Of a stretch of DNA of 64,000 nt, positions 25,519-37,163 are shown piece by piece; the first letter of the stretch is position 1, and each line of letters starts with the position of its first letter. The notes beneath the pieces were generated by a model that ran no database searches, was not told the DNA's origin, and was given only the letters and a program-made list of their open reading frames with translations. A program made the translations under genes and the position numbers. The stretch is from Klebsiella oxytoca NBRC 105695 (GTDB lineage: Bacteria; Pseudomonadota; Gammaproteobacteria; Enterobacterales; Enterobacteriaceae): contig NZ_BCZK01000018.1 in NCBI RefSeq assembly GCF_001598695.1, positions 40,541-104,540 on the forward strand, given 5' to 3'.

Positions 25519-25773
25519 TTATAAGCCATTAAGTTTGCGGTCTCGCGCCCACTCCTGCGGAGTAAACGCTTTAATCGACAGAGCATGGATGCGGTTATCG
25601 GCAATATATTCCATCAGCGGGGCGTAGATAGCCTGTTGCTTCTTGACCCGGCTCATGCCGTCGAACATCTCACCCACAGCAATAACCTGAAAGTGGCTGC
25701 CATCGCCAGAGACGTGGACTTCCTGAAGGGAGAGTGCGTTCATCAGCACGGTCTGAATTTCATGATTTTCCAT
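25519..25773 (-). CDS. ibaG: BolA-family protein IbaG
   Basis: 84 residues with the BolA/YrbA fold, including the conserved H near the C-terminus ([11 protein letters not shown]). The family binds monothiol glutaredoxin-bridged Fe-S clusters; IbaG was linked to acid resistance in E. coli. It lies upstream of murA and downstream of the mla operon terminator. Confidence 0.93.
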   Translation of the reverse strand: MENHEIQTVLMNALSLQEVHVSGDGSHFQVIAVGEMFDGMSRVKKQQAIYAPLMEYIADNRIHALSIKAFTPQEWARDRKLNGL

Positions 25774-25842
25774 GGGCTACATTTATCTGATAGTGAAAAC
25801 AGCCCAACATCTTAGAGGAAAGTGGCGCTGTCTTAAACAAGC

Positions 25843-25875
25843 AAAAAGCCCCATCGAAAAGTTTGATGGGGCTTT
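25843..25875 (-). terminator. mla operon terminator
   Basis: An 11-base stem AAAGCCCCATC/GATGGGGCTTT, with a T-run on the minus strand, 34 bases after the mlaB stop. Confidence 0.88.
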
Positions 25876-25908
25876 CAGAATAGCTTCAGCAGTAAGGCAC
25901 TGAAAAAT

Positions 25909-26199
25909 TTATGGGATCATATCAGCAGGAAGGTTATATAACCTGACCAGGGTTTGCAGATTTTCACTCTTACCGATCAATTTCGCTTCCCGACCCTGCC
26001 GACGAATCAGCGCGATAAAATGCACCAATAGCGCCAGTCCGGCGGTATCCACGCGGGTCACTGCGCTCAGGTCAATTGCCGACACGCCATCCGTCGCCTG
26101 AGCGCGTGCATCCCACAGCGGGACCAGGAGATCCTGATCCAGCTCTCCGCGCAGCGCCAGCGTCTCACCATCGCGAGCCCAGCTCAGCTGCCCGGTCAT
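25909..26199 (-). CDS. mlaB: STAS-domain subunit MlaB
   Basis: 96 residues forming one STAS domain with the conserved R-V-D-T-A-G-L-A-L-L motif. It binds the MlaF ATPase and stabilises the MlaFEDB complex. The ATG overlaps the mlaC stop by one base (TAATG). Last gene of mlaFEDCB. Confidence 0.95.
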   Translation of the reverse strand: MTGQLSWARDGETLALRGELDQDLLVPLWDARAQATDGVSAIDLSAVTRVDTAGLALLVHFIALIRRQGREAKLIGKSENLQTLVRLYNLPADMIP

Positions 26200-26834
26200 T
26201 ATTTTTTCTGTTCCAGGGTAATCGGCTGCGCGGAGCTTGCCTTCAGCTGTGCCGTCAGGCCATCAACGCCTTTGGTGCGCAGCAGGTCGCTCCACTCATT
26301 TTGTTTAGTGGTGATCATGCTCACCCCTTCCGCAATCATGTCGTACGCCTGCCAGTTGCCGGTCTGGGTATTTTTACGCCACTGGAAATCCAGGCGCACC
26401 GGCGGACGACCATTCGGGTCAAGGATCGTGACGCGGATAGGGATAATAGTCGCATCGCCCAGAGGCTGCTCCGGCGCTATCTGGTAGGTCTGACCGTGGT
26501 ACATCGCCAGCGCCTGGCCGTAGGCCTGCTTCAGATATTCACGGAAGGCGGCAAAATAGGCTTCACGCTGCGCCGGGGTCGCTTCTTTGTAATAACGGCC
26601 CAGCACCAGCGCACCGGCGTATTTTACCTGAACGTACGGCAGCAATTCCTGATCGACGATTTCGCGCAGGTAGTTCGGGTTAGCCTGAATCTTCGGCTGC
26701 TCGTTTTTCAGGCGGTCGAAGGTTTTCTGCGCCGCTTCGTTCATCAGCTTATACGGATTGGACTGGTCCGCGGCGGTAGCCGCAGTCAATGGGGCAATCA
26801 CCAGCATGGCGACCATTAGTAAGCGTTTAAACAT
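26199..26834 (-). CDS. mlaC: Periplasmic phospholipid carrier MlaC
   Basis: 211 residues with a signal peptide of 21 residues ending A-T-A-A, followed by the MlaC/Ttg2D fold. It shuttles phospholipids between the outer-membrane MlaA-porin complex and MlaFEDB. It lies 18 bases before (5' of) nothing else but mlaD's end, in the fixed order mlaF-E-D-C-B. Confidence 0.96.
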   Translation of the reverse strand: MFKRLLMVAMLVIAPLTAATAADQSNPYKLMNEAAQKTFDRLKNEQPKIQANPNYLREIVDQELLPYVQVKYAGALVLGRYYKEATPAQREAYFAAFREYLKQAYGQALAMYHGQTYQIAPEQPLGDATIIPIRVTILDPNGRPPVRLDFQWRKNTQTGNWQAYDMIAEGVSMITTKQNEWSDLLRTKGVDGLTAQLKASSAQPITLEQKK

Positions 26835-26852
26835 GTCTTCTCTCTCCTGAAA

Positions 26853-27404
26853 TTAATGCGTCGTGCCGGCAGGCGGCGTAGCGTCAGTATGGCTCTCTCC
26901 AGCAGCCTGTTCATCGCCAGAATTCTTATTGTCACTACCTTTACTGTTATAGAGGAACTGGCCTATCAAATCTTCCAGCACCATGGCGGATTTGGTGTCC
27001 TGAATGGTGCCGCCATCTTTAAGGATAGCCGTTCCCAGCTCAGGGTCTTCAAACCCGATGTTCATCGCCAGGTACTGTTCGCCCAGCAGACCGGAAGTTC
27101 TGATCGCCAGCGAGCTGGTATCGGGGATATGGTTATAGCGCTCATCAATATCGAGAGCCACGCGAGGCAGGTAGGTTTTAGGATCGAGGGTAATATCCGC
27201 CACACGTCCTACGACCACGCCGCCAATTCGCACCGGTGAGCGCGCTTTCAGACCGCCGATATTGTCAAAAGTGGCATAGAGCCGGTAGGTCGGTTCAGTA
27301 CGTATAGAGGTCACGTTTGCCGCCTTCAGGCAGACAAACAGCGCCGCCAGCAGCGCAACCAGTAAGAATACCCCAACCCAGATTTCATTTTTTCTCGTTT
27401 GCAT
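26853..27404 (-). CDS. mlaD: MCE-domain protein MlaD
   Basis: 183 residues from M-Q-T-R-K-N-E, the E. coli length; the frame opens five codons earlier. One N-terminal membrane helix (about 8-28) precedes a single MCE domain (about 38-116). That domain forms the hexameric hydrophobic channel in the periplasm. The C-terminal tail is Ser/Asp/Gly-rich and disordered. It starts 4 bases after the mlaE stop. Confidence 0.96.
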   Translation of the reverse strand: MQTRKNEIWVGVFLLVALLAALFVCLKAANVTSIRTEPTYRLYATFDNIGGLKARSPVRIGGVVVGRVADITLDPKTYLPRVALDIDERYNHIPDTSSLAIRTSGLLGEQYLAMNIGFEDPELGTAILKDGGTIQDTKSAMVLEDLIGQFLYNSKGSDNKNSGDEQAAGESHTDATPPAGTTH

Positions 27405-27408
27405 GAAC

Positions 27409-29011
<1,603 letters not shown>

Positions 29012-29220
29012 AAAATCATCCTTACTAGACACCCTTCGGGCTAAGCATGGCGCTTTCTTTCACCACAAACCCAACATTTTTACAGAATCTTACCTGCCCA
29101 GGTTAGCGAAAGCTGGCATTTGTTTTACTTTTGGCACACATAAAGTCAAAATTAAGAATTCGTTACGCTGCCTACGGACGGCCAGCGAGGCGACGATTAT
29201 ACCTGAATAAAGGACTTTAG

Positions 29221-30198
29221 ATGCTCTTAGCGACGGCTCTGTTAATTATTGGTTTATTGCTGGTTGTCTACAGCGCCGATCGTCTGGTCTACGCCGCTTC
29301 AATACTCTGCCGTATGCTGGGGATCCCTCCCCTGATTATTGGCATGACGGTGGTAAGCATCGGAACCAGCTTACCGGAAACGATCGTTTCCGCCGCCGCT
29401 TCTCTGCATGGGCAAACCGATTTAGCGATCGGAACGGCTCTCGGATCGAATATCACCAACATCCTGCTGATCCTCGGCCTCACGGCTCTGTTTCAACCTT
29501 TTACCGTGCATTCTGATATCCTGCGCCGCGAATTGCCGTTAATGTTGCTGGTCAGTTTACTGGCGGGATTCGTACTGTACGACGGGCAGCTCACGCGGAT
29601 AGACGGCCTTTTTTTGCTGGCGCTGGCCATATTATGGCTGCTGTTTACCATTAAAATCGCCCGCCTGGCAGAGCGTCAGGGGAACGACAGCCTGACCCGC
29701 GAACAGCTGGCGGAGCTGCCGCGGGAGGGTTCGCTTCCCGTCGCGCTGCTCTGGTTGGGCGTTGCGATGATAGTGATGCCGATGGCCACGCGAATGGTCG
29801 TTGATAACGCCACGGTTCTGGCGAACTTTTTTGCCATCAGCGAACTGACCGTCGGCTTAACGGTCGTCGCGATAGGCACCAGCCTGCCCGAGCTGGCTAC
29901 CGCCATTGCCGGAGCGCGCAAAGGCGAGAACGATATCGCCATCGGCAATATCATTGGCGCTAATATTCTGAATATTGTACTGGTCCTCGGGCTCCCCGCG
30001 CTGATTGCGCCGGGTACCTTTGCCGCCGAGGCCTTTACCCGCGACTATGGCGTTATGCTGCTGGTCAGCCTGATCTTCGCTGCGCTGTGCTGGCGCCGTA
30101 AGCAGCAGCCAGGTCGCCTTGCCGGCGCCCTGCTGGTTGGCGGTTTTATGCTTTGGTTAGCGATGCTGTACTGGACAGCGCCGCTCTTCGTTGAATGA
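29221..30198 (+). CDS. yrbG: CaCA-family Na+/Ca2+ exchanger-like protein YrbG
   Basis: 325 residues with about ten membrane helices and two alpha repeats. The first repeat holds G-T-S-L-P-E-T plus G-T-A-L-G-S-N-I-T-N, the second G-T-S-L-P-E-L plus G-N-I-I-G-A-N-I-L-N. These are the ion-binding signatures of calcium/cation antiporters. Its physiological ion in enterobacteria is not settled. It heads the kds-lpt cluster, 14 bases before kdsD. Confidence 0.94.
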   Translation: MLLATALLIIGLLLVVYSADRLVYAASILCRMLGIPPLIIGMTVVSIGTSLPETIVSAAASLHGQTDLAIGTALGSNITNILLILGLTALFQPFTVHSDILRRELPLMLLVSLLAGFVLYDGQLTRIDGLFLLALAILWLLFTIKIARLAERQGNDSLTREQLAELPREGSLPVALLWLGVAMIVMPMATRMVVDNATVLANFFAISELTVGLTVVAIGTSLPELATAIAGARKGENDIAIGNIIGANILNIVLVLGLPALIAPGTFAAEAFTRDYGVMLLVSLIFAALCWRRKQQPGRLAGALLVGGFMLWLAMLYWTAPLFVE

Positions 30199-30212
30199 TT
30201 CGGGATAACATT

Positions 30213-31199
30213 ATGTCGCAAACAGATTTGCCAGCGGATTTTGACTTTCAACGGGCAGGCCGTGAGGTTCTGGAAATTGAACGTGAAGGTCTGGCCCAGC
30301 TCGATCAATATATTAATGAAGATTTTACCCGTGCCTGTGAGACCATCTTCCGCTGTAACGGTAAAGTTGTGGTGATGGGGATGGGCAAATCCGGCCATAT
30401 CGGGCGAAAAATGGCGGCGACGTTTGCCAGCACCGGTACTTCATCTTTCTTCGTTCACCCCGGAGAGGCCGCGCACGGCGATTTGGGTATGGTCACCCCC
30501 TGCGATGTGGTGATTGCGCTGTCCAACTCCGGCGAATCAAACGAAATTCTCGCCCTGATCCCGGTGCTTAAGCGCCAGCAGGTGTCGCTGATTTGTATCA
30601 CCAGCCGACCGGACAGCAGCATGGCGCGCGCGGCGGATATTCATCTGTGCGTAAAGGTGCCCAAAGAGGCTTGCCCGTTAGGGCTGGCTCCGACATCCAG
30701 CACCACCGCCGCGCTGGTCATGGGCGATGCGCTTGCCGTAGCGCTGCTGGAAGCCCGCGGTTTTACCGCAGAGGATTTTGCGCTATCGCATCCCGGCGGC
30801 GCGCTGGGCCGTAAGCTACTGCTGCGGGTCAATGATATCATGCACACCGGTGATGAAATTCCGCACGTGAGCCTGGAGGCTACGCTGCGCGATGCGCTGC
30901 TGGAAATCACGCGCAAAAATTTAGGCATGACTGCCATTTGCGATGATGAGATGAATATCATCGGCATCTTCACCGATGGCGATCTGCGCCGCGTATTTGA
31001 TACCGGTATTGATATGCGTAACGCCAGCATTGCCGAGGTGATGACGCGAGGCGGTATCCGTATCCGTCCCGGCACTCTGGCCGTTGATGCGCTCAACCTG
31101 ATGCAGTCCCGTCATATCACCTGCGTGCTGGTTGCCGATGGCGACCGCCTGGTAGGTGTGATACATATGCACGATCTCCTGCGCGCGGGCGTAGTGTAA
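30213..31199 (+). CDS. kdsD: D-arabinose 5-phosphate isomerase
   Basis: 328 residues, the E. coli length. The frame opens six codons earlier but the ATG at 30213 gives the known start M-S-Q. An N-terminal SIS domain (M-G-K-S-G-H-I-G-R-K and S-N-S-G-E-S) is followed by two CBS domains. It converts ribulose-5-phosphate to arabinose-5-phosphate, the first step towards Kdo for the lipopolysaccharide core. Confidence 0.97.
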   Translation: MSQTDLPADFDFQRAGREVLEIEREGLAQLDQYINEDFTRACETIFRCNGKVVVMGMGKSGHIGRKMAATFASTGTSSFFVHPGEAAHGDLGMVTPCDVVIALSNSGESNEILALIPVLKRQQVSLICITSRPDSSMARAADIHLCVKVPKEACPLGLAPTSSTTAALVMGDALAVALLEARGFTAEDFALSHPGGALGRKLLLRVNDIMHTGDEIPHVSLEATLRDALLEITRKNLGMTAICDDEMNIIGIFTDGDLRRVFDTGIDMRNASIAEVMTRGGIRIRPGTLAVDALNLMQSRHITCVLVADGDRLVGVIHMHDLLRAGVV

Positions 31200-31213
31200 G
31201 TAAGGAAAAAATA

Positions 31214-31780
31214 ATGAATAATGCTGATGCCCTGATCGCGACCTGCTATGGGCCGGTGAGCCAGGACTTTATTGACCGGGCGGCAAAAATCCGTTTACTC
31301 ATACTTGATGTGGACGGCGTTCTATCCGACGGCGTTATCTACATGGGCAATAACGGTGAAGAGCTGAAAGCGTTTAACGTGCGCGATGGCTACGGCATCC
31401 GCTGCGCCCTGACTTCAGATATTGAAGTGGCGATAATTACCGGGCGAAAAGCTAAACTGGTGGAAGATCGCTGCCAAACGCTGGGCATCAGGCATCTGTA
31501 CCAGGGACAGTCCGATAAGCTGCTGGCGTTCCATGAACTATTGAATAAGCTGGCCGTTGATGCTGATGAAGTCGCCTACATTGGCGACGATCTGATTGAT
31601 TGGCCGGTGATGGCTAAAGTGGGTTTAAGTGTAGCGGTAGCCGATGCGCATCCGTTGCTGCTCCCGCGCGCGGATTACGTCACGCGTATTAACGGCGGTC
31701 GCGGAGCGGTACGGGAAGTATGCGATTTGCTACTATTGGCGCAGGGCAAGCTGGATGAGGCCAAAGGGCAATCTATATGA
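31214..31780 (+). CDS. kdsC: Kdo-8-phosphate phosphatase
   Basis: 188 residues of the HAD superfamily, type C0 (no cap), with L-D-V-D-G-V-L-S-D-G near residue 32 and G-D-D-L-I-D-W-P near 123. It releases phosphate from Kdo-8-P. Its stop overlaps the lptC start by 4 bases (ATGA). Confidence 0.97.
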   Translation: MNNADALIATCYGPVSQDFIDRAAKIRLLILDVDGVLSDGVIYMGNNGEELKAFNVRDGYGIRCALTSDIEVAIITGRKAKLVEDRCQTLGIRHLYQGQSDKLLAFHELLNKLAVDADEVAYIGDDLIDWPVMAKVGLSVAVADAHPLLLPRADYVTRINGGRGAVREVCDLLLLAQGKLDEAKGQSI

Positions 31781-32352
31781 GTAAAACCAGACGTTGGGTT
31801 ATCATTTTACTGTCGCTGGTCGCGCTGATTCTGATCGGCCTGAACCTGGCGAGTACGGACGATACCACCCAGCAAGCGATCAATCCTGATGACCCAACGT
31901 ATACCAGCGAACATACCGATACCGTCGTGTATAGTCCCGAGGGGGCGCTTAACTACCGGCTCATCGCTGAACACGTGGAGTACTTCTCCGCGCAGCAGCT
32001 GTCGTGGTTTGCCAAACCGGTGATGACCACCTTTGATACGAATAAAGCACCAACCTGGTCTATCAAAGCGGATAAAGCTAAGTTGACCAATGATCGCATG
32101 CTGTATCTTTACGGGCACGTTGAAGTCGATGCGCTGTCGGCTGACTCTCAACTGCGCAAAATTACGACGGATAACGCCCAGATAAACCTGGTGACGCAGG
32201 ATGTTACCTCCGATGACATGGTGACGTTGTACGGAACAACATTTAATTCCAGCGGCCTGAAAATGCGCGGGAACCTGCGCAGCAAAAATGCCGAGCTGAT
32301 TGAAAAGGTTAGAACCTCATATGAAATTCAGAACAAACAAACTCAGCCTTAA
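31777..32352 (+). CDS. lptC: LPS export bridge protein LptC
   Basis: 191 residues: one N-terminal inner-membrane helix (about 7-25) and a periplasmic beta-jellyroll (OstA-like). It receives lipopolysaccharide from LptB2FG and hands it to LptA. It overlaps kdsC by 4 and lptA by 32 bases, so translation is coupled across the three genes. Confidence 0.97.
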   Translation: MSKTRRWVIILLSLVALILIGLNLASTDDTTQQAINPDDPTYTSEHTDTVVYSPEGALNYRLIAEHVEYFSAQQLSWFAKPVMTTFDTNKAPTWSIKADKAKLTNDRMLYLYGHVEVDALSADSQLRKITTDNAQINLVTQDVTSDDMVTLYGTTFNSSGLKMRGNLRSKNAELIEKVRTSYEIQNKQTQP

Positions 32353-32866
32353 GATTGCGCTCGCCAGCGCCTTACTGGCGGCCAGCCTGTCGGCTCAGGC
32401 AAAGACGGGTGATACCGATCAGCCGATTCACATTGAATCCGATCAGCAGTCGCTGGATATGCAGGGCAACGTCGTGACCTTTACGGGGAATGTTGTCGTC
32501 ACTCAGGGAACCATCAAAATCAATGCCGACAAAGTCGTTGTGACCCGTCCTGGCGGCGAAAAAGGTAAAGAGGTTATCGATGGCTACGGTAACCCTGCCA
32601 CCTTCTACCAGATGCAGGACAACGGCAAGCCGGTGAAAGGCCGCGCGTCGAAAATGCATTATGAACTGCAAAATGACTTTGTCGTCCTGACCGGCAATGC
32701 GCATCTGGAGCAGGTCGATAGCAATATCCAGGGTGACAAAATCACTTACCTGGTGAAAGAACAAAAAATGCAGGCTTTCAGCAATAAAGGCGGGCGCGTG
32801 ACCACGGTTCTGGTTCCTTCGCAGCTGCAGGACAAAAGTGGCGATCAGTCAAAGAAAGGTAAGTAA
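32321..32866 (+). CDS. lptA: Periplasmic LPS-binding protein LptA
   Basis: 181 residues from M-K-F-R-T-N-K, with a signal peptide ending A-Q-A (about residue 27) and one jellyroll with D-M-Q-G-N-V-V-T-F-T-G-N. LptA oligomers bridge LptC and LptD. The tail is a few residues shorter than E. coli LptA (185). Frame continues 7 codons upstream inside lptC. It lies 6 bases before lptB. Confidence 0.96.
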   Translation: MKFRTNKLSLKIALASALLAASLSAQAKTGDTDQPIHIESDQQSLDMQGNVVTFTGNVVVTQGTIKINADKVVVTRPGGEKGKEVIDGYGNPATFYQMQDNGKPVKGRASKMHYELQNDFVVLTGNAHLEQVDSNIQGDKITYLVKEQKMQAFSNKGGRVTTVLVPSQLQDKSGDQSKKGK

Positions 32867-32872
32867 TTCGTT

Positions 32873-33598
32873 ATGGCAACATTAACTGCAAAGAACCTTG
32901 CTAAAGCCTATAAAGGCCGCCGCGTCGTGGAAGATGTCAGTCTGACCGTGAACTCGGGCGAAATTGTAGGCCTGCTCGGCCCAAACGGCGCCGGTAAAAC
33001 GACCACCTTCTATATGGTCGTTGGCATCGTACCGCGCGACGCAGGGAATATTATCATCGATAACGAAGATATTAGCCTGCTGCCGCTGCACGCGCGCGCG
33101 CGTCGCGGAATCGGCTATCTCCCTCAGGAAGCCTCTATTTTTCGCCGCCTGAGCGTATACGATAACCTGATGGCGGTATTGCAGATTCGCGACGACCTGA
33201 GCACCGAACAGCGTGAAGATCGCGCGAAAGAGCTCATGGAAGAGTTTCACATTGAGCACCTGCGCGACAGTCTCGGTCAGGCGCTCTCCGGTGGTGAACG
33301 CCGCCGCGTTGAAATCGCCCGCGCGCTGGCCGCTAATCCGAAATTCATCCTGCTTGATGAACCCTTCGCCGGCGTTGACCCCATTTCCGTTATCGACATC
33401 AAACGTATTATTGAACACCTGCGCGACAGCGGCCTCGGCGTGTTGATTACCGACCATAACGTCAGGGAAACGCTGGCCGTTTGCGAACGCGCTTATATCG
33501 TCAGCCAGGGCCACCTGATTGCTCACGGTACGCCACAGCAAATCCTTGAAGACGAGCAGGTTAAGCGCGTGTATCTTGGGGAAGACTTCAGACTCTGA
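32873..33598 (+). CDS. lptB: LPS export ATPase LptB
   Basis: 241 residues, the E. coli length. Walker [10 protein letters not shown], signature L-S-G-G-E-R-R-R, Walker [12 protein letters not shown] and switch H195 region (I-T-D-H-N-V-R-E-T) are intact. It powers lipopolysaccharide extraction with LptFG, encoded elsewhere. The next gene, rpoN, follows after 47 bases. Confidence 0.98.
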   Translation: MATLTAKNLAKAYKGRRVVEDVSLTVNSGEIVGLLGPNGAGKTTTFYMVVGIVPRDAGNIIIDNEDISLLPLHARARRGIGYLPQEASIFRRLSVYDNLMAVLQIRDDLSTEQREDRAKELMEEFHIEHLRDSLGQALSGGERRRVEIARALAANPKFILLDEPFAGVDPISVIDIKRIIEHLRDSGLGVLITDHNVRETLAVCERAYIVSQGHLIAHGTPQQILEDEQVKRVYLGEDFRL

Positions 33599-33645
33599 TA
33601 GGGTAGAGGTTCCAGACGTTTTAGCCGGAGATATTGGCCCTGAAT

Positions 33646-35079
33646 ATGAAGCAAGGTTTGCAATTAAGGCTAAGCCAACAGCTTGCCATGACGCCACAAC
33701 TGCAGCAGGCGATTCGTTTACTGCAGTTGTCTACGTTAGAACTCCAGCAAGAACTCCAGCAGGCGCTGGACAGCAACCCGTTGCTGGAGCAAACCGATCT
33801 TCACGATGAGGTAGAAACCAAAGAGGCCGAGGATCGCGAATCTCTGGATACCGTCGATGCCCTTGAGCAGAAAGAGATGCCCGACGAGCTGCCGCTTGAT
33901 GCCAGCTGGGATGAGATCTATACCGCGGGAACGCCCTCAGGCAACGGCGTCGATTATCAGGATGATGAACTGCCCGTCTATCAGGGCGAGACCACGCAAA
34001 GCCTGCAGGATTACCTGATGTGGCAGGTTGAACTCACGCCATTTACCGATACCGATCGCGCCATTGCGACCTCAATCGTCGATGCCGTTGATGACACAGG
34101 GTACCTGACTATTCCTGTCGAAGAGATCGTTGAAAGTATTGGCGATGATGAAATCGGACTTGAAGAAGTTGAAGCGGTGCTCAAGCGCATCCAGCGTTTC
34201 GATCCCGTCGGCGTGGCGGCGAAAGACTTGCGCGATTGCCTGCTGGTTCAGCTTTCACAGTTTGCCAAAGAGACGCAGTGGATTGATGAAGCTCGCCTGA
34301 TCATCAGCGATCATCTCGATCTGCTGGCCAACCATGACTTCCGTACTCTGATGCGCGTTACCCGCCTGAAAGAAGAGGTGTTAAAGGAAGCGGTGAATCT
34401 GATCCAATCGCTGGATCCGCGCCCGGGCCAGTCGATTCAAACTGGCGAGCCGGAATATGTCATCCCTGACGTGCTGGTGCGTAAGGTTCACGATCGTTGG
34501 GTTGTCGAACTCAATTCAGATAGCCTTCCCCGCCTGAAGATCAATCAGCACTATGCGGCAATGGGTAACAGCGCGCGCAATGATGCTGACGGCCAGTTTA
34601 TCCGCAGCAATCTCCAGGAAGCCCGCTGGCTTATCAAGAGCCTGGAGAGCCGCAACGACACCCTGCTGCGCGTCAGCCGCTGCATCGTCGAACAGCAGCA
34701 GGCCTTTTTTGAACAAGGTGAAGAGTTTATGAAGCCGATGGTGCTGGCGGATATCGCTCAGGCCGTCGAAATGCATGAATCCACTATTTCACGCGTTACC
34801 ACGCAAAAATACCTGCACAGTCCACGCGGTATTTTTGAGCTGAAGTATTTCTTCTCAAGCCATGTGAACACCGAAGGCGGCGGCGAAGCATCGTCGACGG
34901 CCATTCGCGCGCTGGTGAAGAAATTAATCGCCGCGGAAAACCCCGCGAAACCATTGAGTGACAGTAAGCTCACCACCATGCTGTCCGATCAGGGTATTAT
35001 GGTGGCGCGGCGAACCGTTGCTAAGTACCGAGAGTCTTTATCCATCCCGCCGTCGAATCAGCGCAAGCAGCTGGTTTGA
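33646..35079 (+). CDS. rpoN: RNA polymerase sigma-54 factor
   Basis: 477 residues from M-K-Q-G-L-Q-L-R. The Gln/Leu-rich activator-interaction region I is at the N-terminus, an acidic region II (about 50-110) follows, then the core-binding region. The helix-turn-helix ends in the RpoN box [10 protein letters not shown]. Needed for nitrogen assimilation genes and, in diazotrophic Klebsiella, nif. Region II reads closer to the Klebsiella NtrA I remember than to E. coli. It heads the rpoN-hpf-ptsN-rapZ-npr operon. Confidence 0.98.
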   Translation: MKQGLQLRLSQQLAMTPQLQQAIRLLQLSTLELQQELQQALDSNPLLEQTDLHDEVETKEAEDRESLDTVDALEQKEMPDELPLDASWDEIYTAGTPSGNGVDYQDDELPVYQGETTQSLQDYLMWQVELTPFTDTDRAIATSIVDAVDDTGYLTIPVEEIVESIGDDEIGLEEVEAVLKRIQRFDPVGVAAKDLRDCLLVQLSQFAKETQWIDEARLIISDHLDLLANHDFRTLMRVTRLKEEVLKEAVNLIQSLDPRPGQSIQTGEPEYVIPDVLVRKVHDRWVVELNSDSLPRLKINQHYAAMGNSARNDADGQFIRSNLQEARWLIKSLESRNDTLLRVSRCIVEQQQAFFEQGEEFMKPMVLADIAQAVEMHESTISRVTTQKYLHSPRGIFELKYFFSSHVNTEGGGEASSTAIRALVKKLIAAENPAKPLSDSKLTTMLSDQGIMVARRTVAKYRESLSIPPSNQRKQLV

Positions 35080-35101
35080 CCCAACCGATAAGGAAGACAC
35101 T

Positions 35102-35389
35102 ATGCAGCTCAACATTACAGGACACAACGTCGAAATAACTCCCGCCATGCGCGATTTCGTGACGGCGAAGTTCAGCAAACTGGAGCAGTTTTTCGACAGG
35201 ATCAATCAGGTCTATATTGTGTTAAAAGTGGAGAAGGTGACGCAAATTGCGGACGCCAATCTGCATGTCAACGGTGGCGAAATCCATGCCAGTGCGGAAG
35301 GGCAGGATATGTATGCTGCTATCGATGGCCTTATCGATAAGCTGGCAAGACAGTTAACAAAACATAAAGATAAACTGAAACAACACTAA
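35102..35389 (+). CDS. hpf: Ribosome hibernation promoting factor (short HPF)
   Basis: 95 residues from M-Q-L-N-I-T-G-H, the length of E. coli HPF; longer open frame upstream overlaps rpoN and is rejected. It lacks the C-terminal dimerisation domain of long HPF and so should act with RMF to form 100S ribosomes. It lies 22 bases after rpoN. Confidence 0.97.
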   Translation: MQLNITGHNVEITPAMRDFVTAKFSKLEQFFDRINQVYIVLKVEKVTQIADANLHVNGGEIHASAEGQDMYAAIDGLIDKLARQLTKHKDKLKQH

Positions 35390-35409
35390 TTGTCCGGGCA
35401 ATAGCCTAC

Positions 35410-35433
35410 GCCAACCGCCTGCAGGCGGTTGGC
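35410..35433. repeat. Perfect 24-base palindrome between hpf and ptsN
   Basis: The 24 bases equal their own reverse complement (arms 35410-35421 and 35422-35433, GC-rich). It lies 21 bases after the hpf stop and 23 before ptsN. No T-run follows, so an mRNA processing or stabilising hairpin is more likely than a terminator. Confidence 0.7.
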
Positions 35434-35455
35434 CAGGGTGAGCTCAGGTGAAATT

Positions 35456-35944
35456 ATGATAAATAACGATTCGGCTCTACAACTGAGCAATGTCCTTAAC
35501 CAGGAATGTACCCGTAGCCAGGTTCACTGCCAGAGCAAAAAGCGCGCGCTGGAAATCATCAGCGAGCTGGCGGCAAAGCAGTTAGGCTTAGCGCCCCAGG
35601 TGGTGTTCGAGGCGATTCTCACCCGTGAGAAAATGGGCAGTACCGGGATTGGTAACGGCATTGCGATCCCCCACGGTAAACTCGAAGAGGATACGCTGCG
35701 GGCCGTGGGCGTTTTTGTTCAACTGGAAACCCCGATTGCCTTTGATGCTATCGACAATCAACCTGTCGATCTGCTGTTTGCCCTTCTCGTCCCGGCCGAT
35801 CAAACTAAAACGCATCTGCATACGCTCTCGCTGGTGGCGAAGCGCCTGGCAGATAAAACTATTTGCCGCCGTCTGCGCGCTGCACAAAGTGATGAAGAGC
35901 TCTATGAAATCATCACTGAAGCGGGAAGCAACAATGAGGCATAA
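35456..35944 (+). CDS. ptsN: PTS-Ntr enzyme IIA
   Basis: 162 residues from M-I-N-N-D; a longer frame begins nine codons upstream. The phosphorylated His73 lies in G-I-A-I-P-H-G-K-L-E. This EIIA receives phosphate from Npr and, unphosphorylated, controls potassium transport and other targets. Encoded between hpf and rapZ. Confidence 0.97.
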   Translation: MINNDSALQLSNVLNQECTRSQVHCQSKKRALEIISELAAKQLGLAPQVVFEAILTREKMGSTGIGNGIAIPHGKLEEDTLRAVGVFVQLETPIAFDAIDNQPVDLLFALLVPADQTKTHLHTLSLVAKRLADKTICRRLRAAQSDEELYEIITEAGSNNEA

Positions 35945-35989
35945 CGGAAGTCGCACCTTACTCTTTTTCGTACTGAGGAGAAACGGTAC

Positions 35990-36844
35990 ATGGTACTGAT
36001 GATCGTCAGCGGCCGTTCAGGGTCGGGGAAATCCGTCGCCCTGCGAGCGCTGGAAGATATGGGTTTTTACTGCGTCGATAACCTGCCGGTTGTGCTGTTG
36101 CCAGAGCTGGCGCGTTCGCTCGCCGACAGAAACATCTCGGCGGCCGTCAGTATTGACGTGCGAAACATGCCCGAATCGCCGGAAATCTTCGAGCAGGCGA
36201 TGAAAAATCTGCCCGCAGAGTTTTCACCTCAGTTGCTGTTCCTTGATGCCGATCGTAACACCCTGATTCGCCGCTATAGCGACACCCGTCGTTTACATCC
36301 TCTATCGAGCAAAAACCTGTCGCTGGAAAGCGCCATTGATGAAGAGAGCGATCTGCTGGAACCTCTGCGCTCCCGCGCCGACCTGATCGTCGATACTTCT
36401 GAAATGTCGGTGCATGAGCTGGCAGAAATGTTGCGCACGCGTTTGCTGGGCAAACGCGAACGCGAACTGACGATGGTATTTGAATCCTTTGGCTTTAAGC
36501 ACGGCATCCCTATCGATGCCGACTACGTTTTTGACGTGCGCTTTCTGCCGAACCCGCACTGGGATCCGAAGCTGCGCCCGATGACCGGCCTTGATAAACC
36601 CGTGGCCGCTTTCCTCGACCGGCACACGGAAGTTCATAATTTCATTTACCAGACCCGCAGCTATCTTGAGCTATGGTTACCTATGCTGGAGACCAATAAC
36701 CGCAGCTATCTGACGGTAGCTATTGGTTGTACCGGTGGTAAACACCGTTCGGTTTATATCGCCGAACAGCTGGCTGACTACTTCCGCTCACGCGGTAAGA
36801 ACGTGCAGTCCCGTCATCGGACGCTGGAAAAACGCAAATCATGA
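35990..36844 (+). CDS. rapZ: RNase adapter protein RapZ
   Basis: 284 residues, the E. coli length. Walker A G-R-S-G-S-G-K-S at 8-15 and the C-terminal RNA-binding domain with C-T-G-G-K-H-R-S. RapZ senses glucosamine-6-phosphate and delivers the sRNA GlmZ to RNase E, which controls glmS. Its stop overlaps the npr start by 4 bases. Confidence 0.97.
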   Translation: MVLMIVSGRSGSGKSVALRALEDMGFYCVDNLPVVLLPELARSLADRNISAAVSIDVRNMPESPEIFEQAMKNLPAEFSPQLLFLDADRNTLIRRYSDTRRLHPLSSKNLSLESAIDEESDLLEPLRSRADLIVDTSEMSVHELAEMLRTRLLGKRERELTMVFESFGFKHGIPIDADYVFDVRFLPNPHWDPKLRPMTGLDKPVAAFLDRHTEVHNFIYQTRSYLELWLPMLETNNRSYLTVAIGCTGGKHRSVYIAEQLADYFRSRGKNVQSRHRTLEKRKS

Positions 36845-37113
36845 CCGTTAAGCAAACCGTTGAAATCACCAATAAGCTGGGCATGCACGCTCGCCCGGCG
36901 ATGAAGCTGTTTGAATTAATGCAGAACTATGATGCTGAAGTCCTGCTGCGCAATGATGAAGGTACTGAAGCTGAAGCGAATAGCGTGATTGCCTTGCTGA
37001 TGCTCGACTCGGCTAAAGGCCGTCAGATTGAGATTGAAGCTAACGGCCCGCAGGAGGTTGAAGCGCTGGCCGCCGTTATCGCGCTATTCAACGCCGGGTT
37101 TGATGAAGACTAG
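36841..37113 (+). CDS. ptsO: Phosphocarrier protein NPr
   Basis: 90 residues, HPr family, with the phosphorylation site His16 in G-M-H-A-R-P-A and the regulatory-serine region unlike that of Firmicutes HPr. It transfers phosphate from EI-Ntr (PtsP) to PtsN. Last gene of the rpoN operon, ATGA overlap with rapZ. Confidence 0.97.
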   Translation: MTVKQTVEITNKLGMHARPAMKLFELMQNYDAEVLLRNDEGTEAEANSVIALLMLDSAKGRQIEIEANGPQEVEALAAVIALFNAGFDED

Positions 37114-37163
37114 AGGTATTCCCCGGCTGCAGCGGTGCTGACCGGGGAGATCTGATAGCAAGT

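Noticed and set aside
33599..33645. Sigma-54 promoter before rpoN
   Set aside because: No GG-N10-GC element at the right spacing in the short lptB-rpoN gap.
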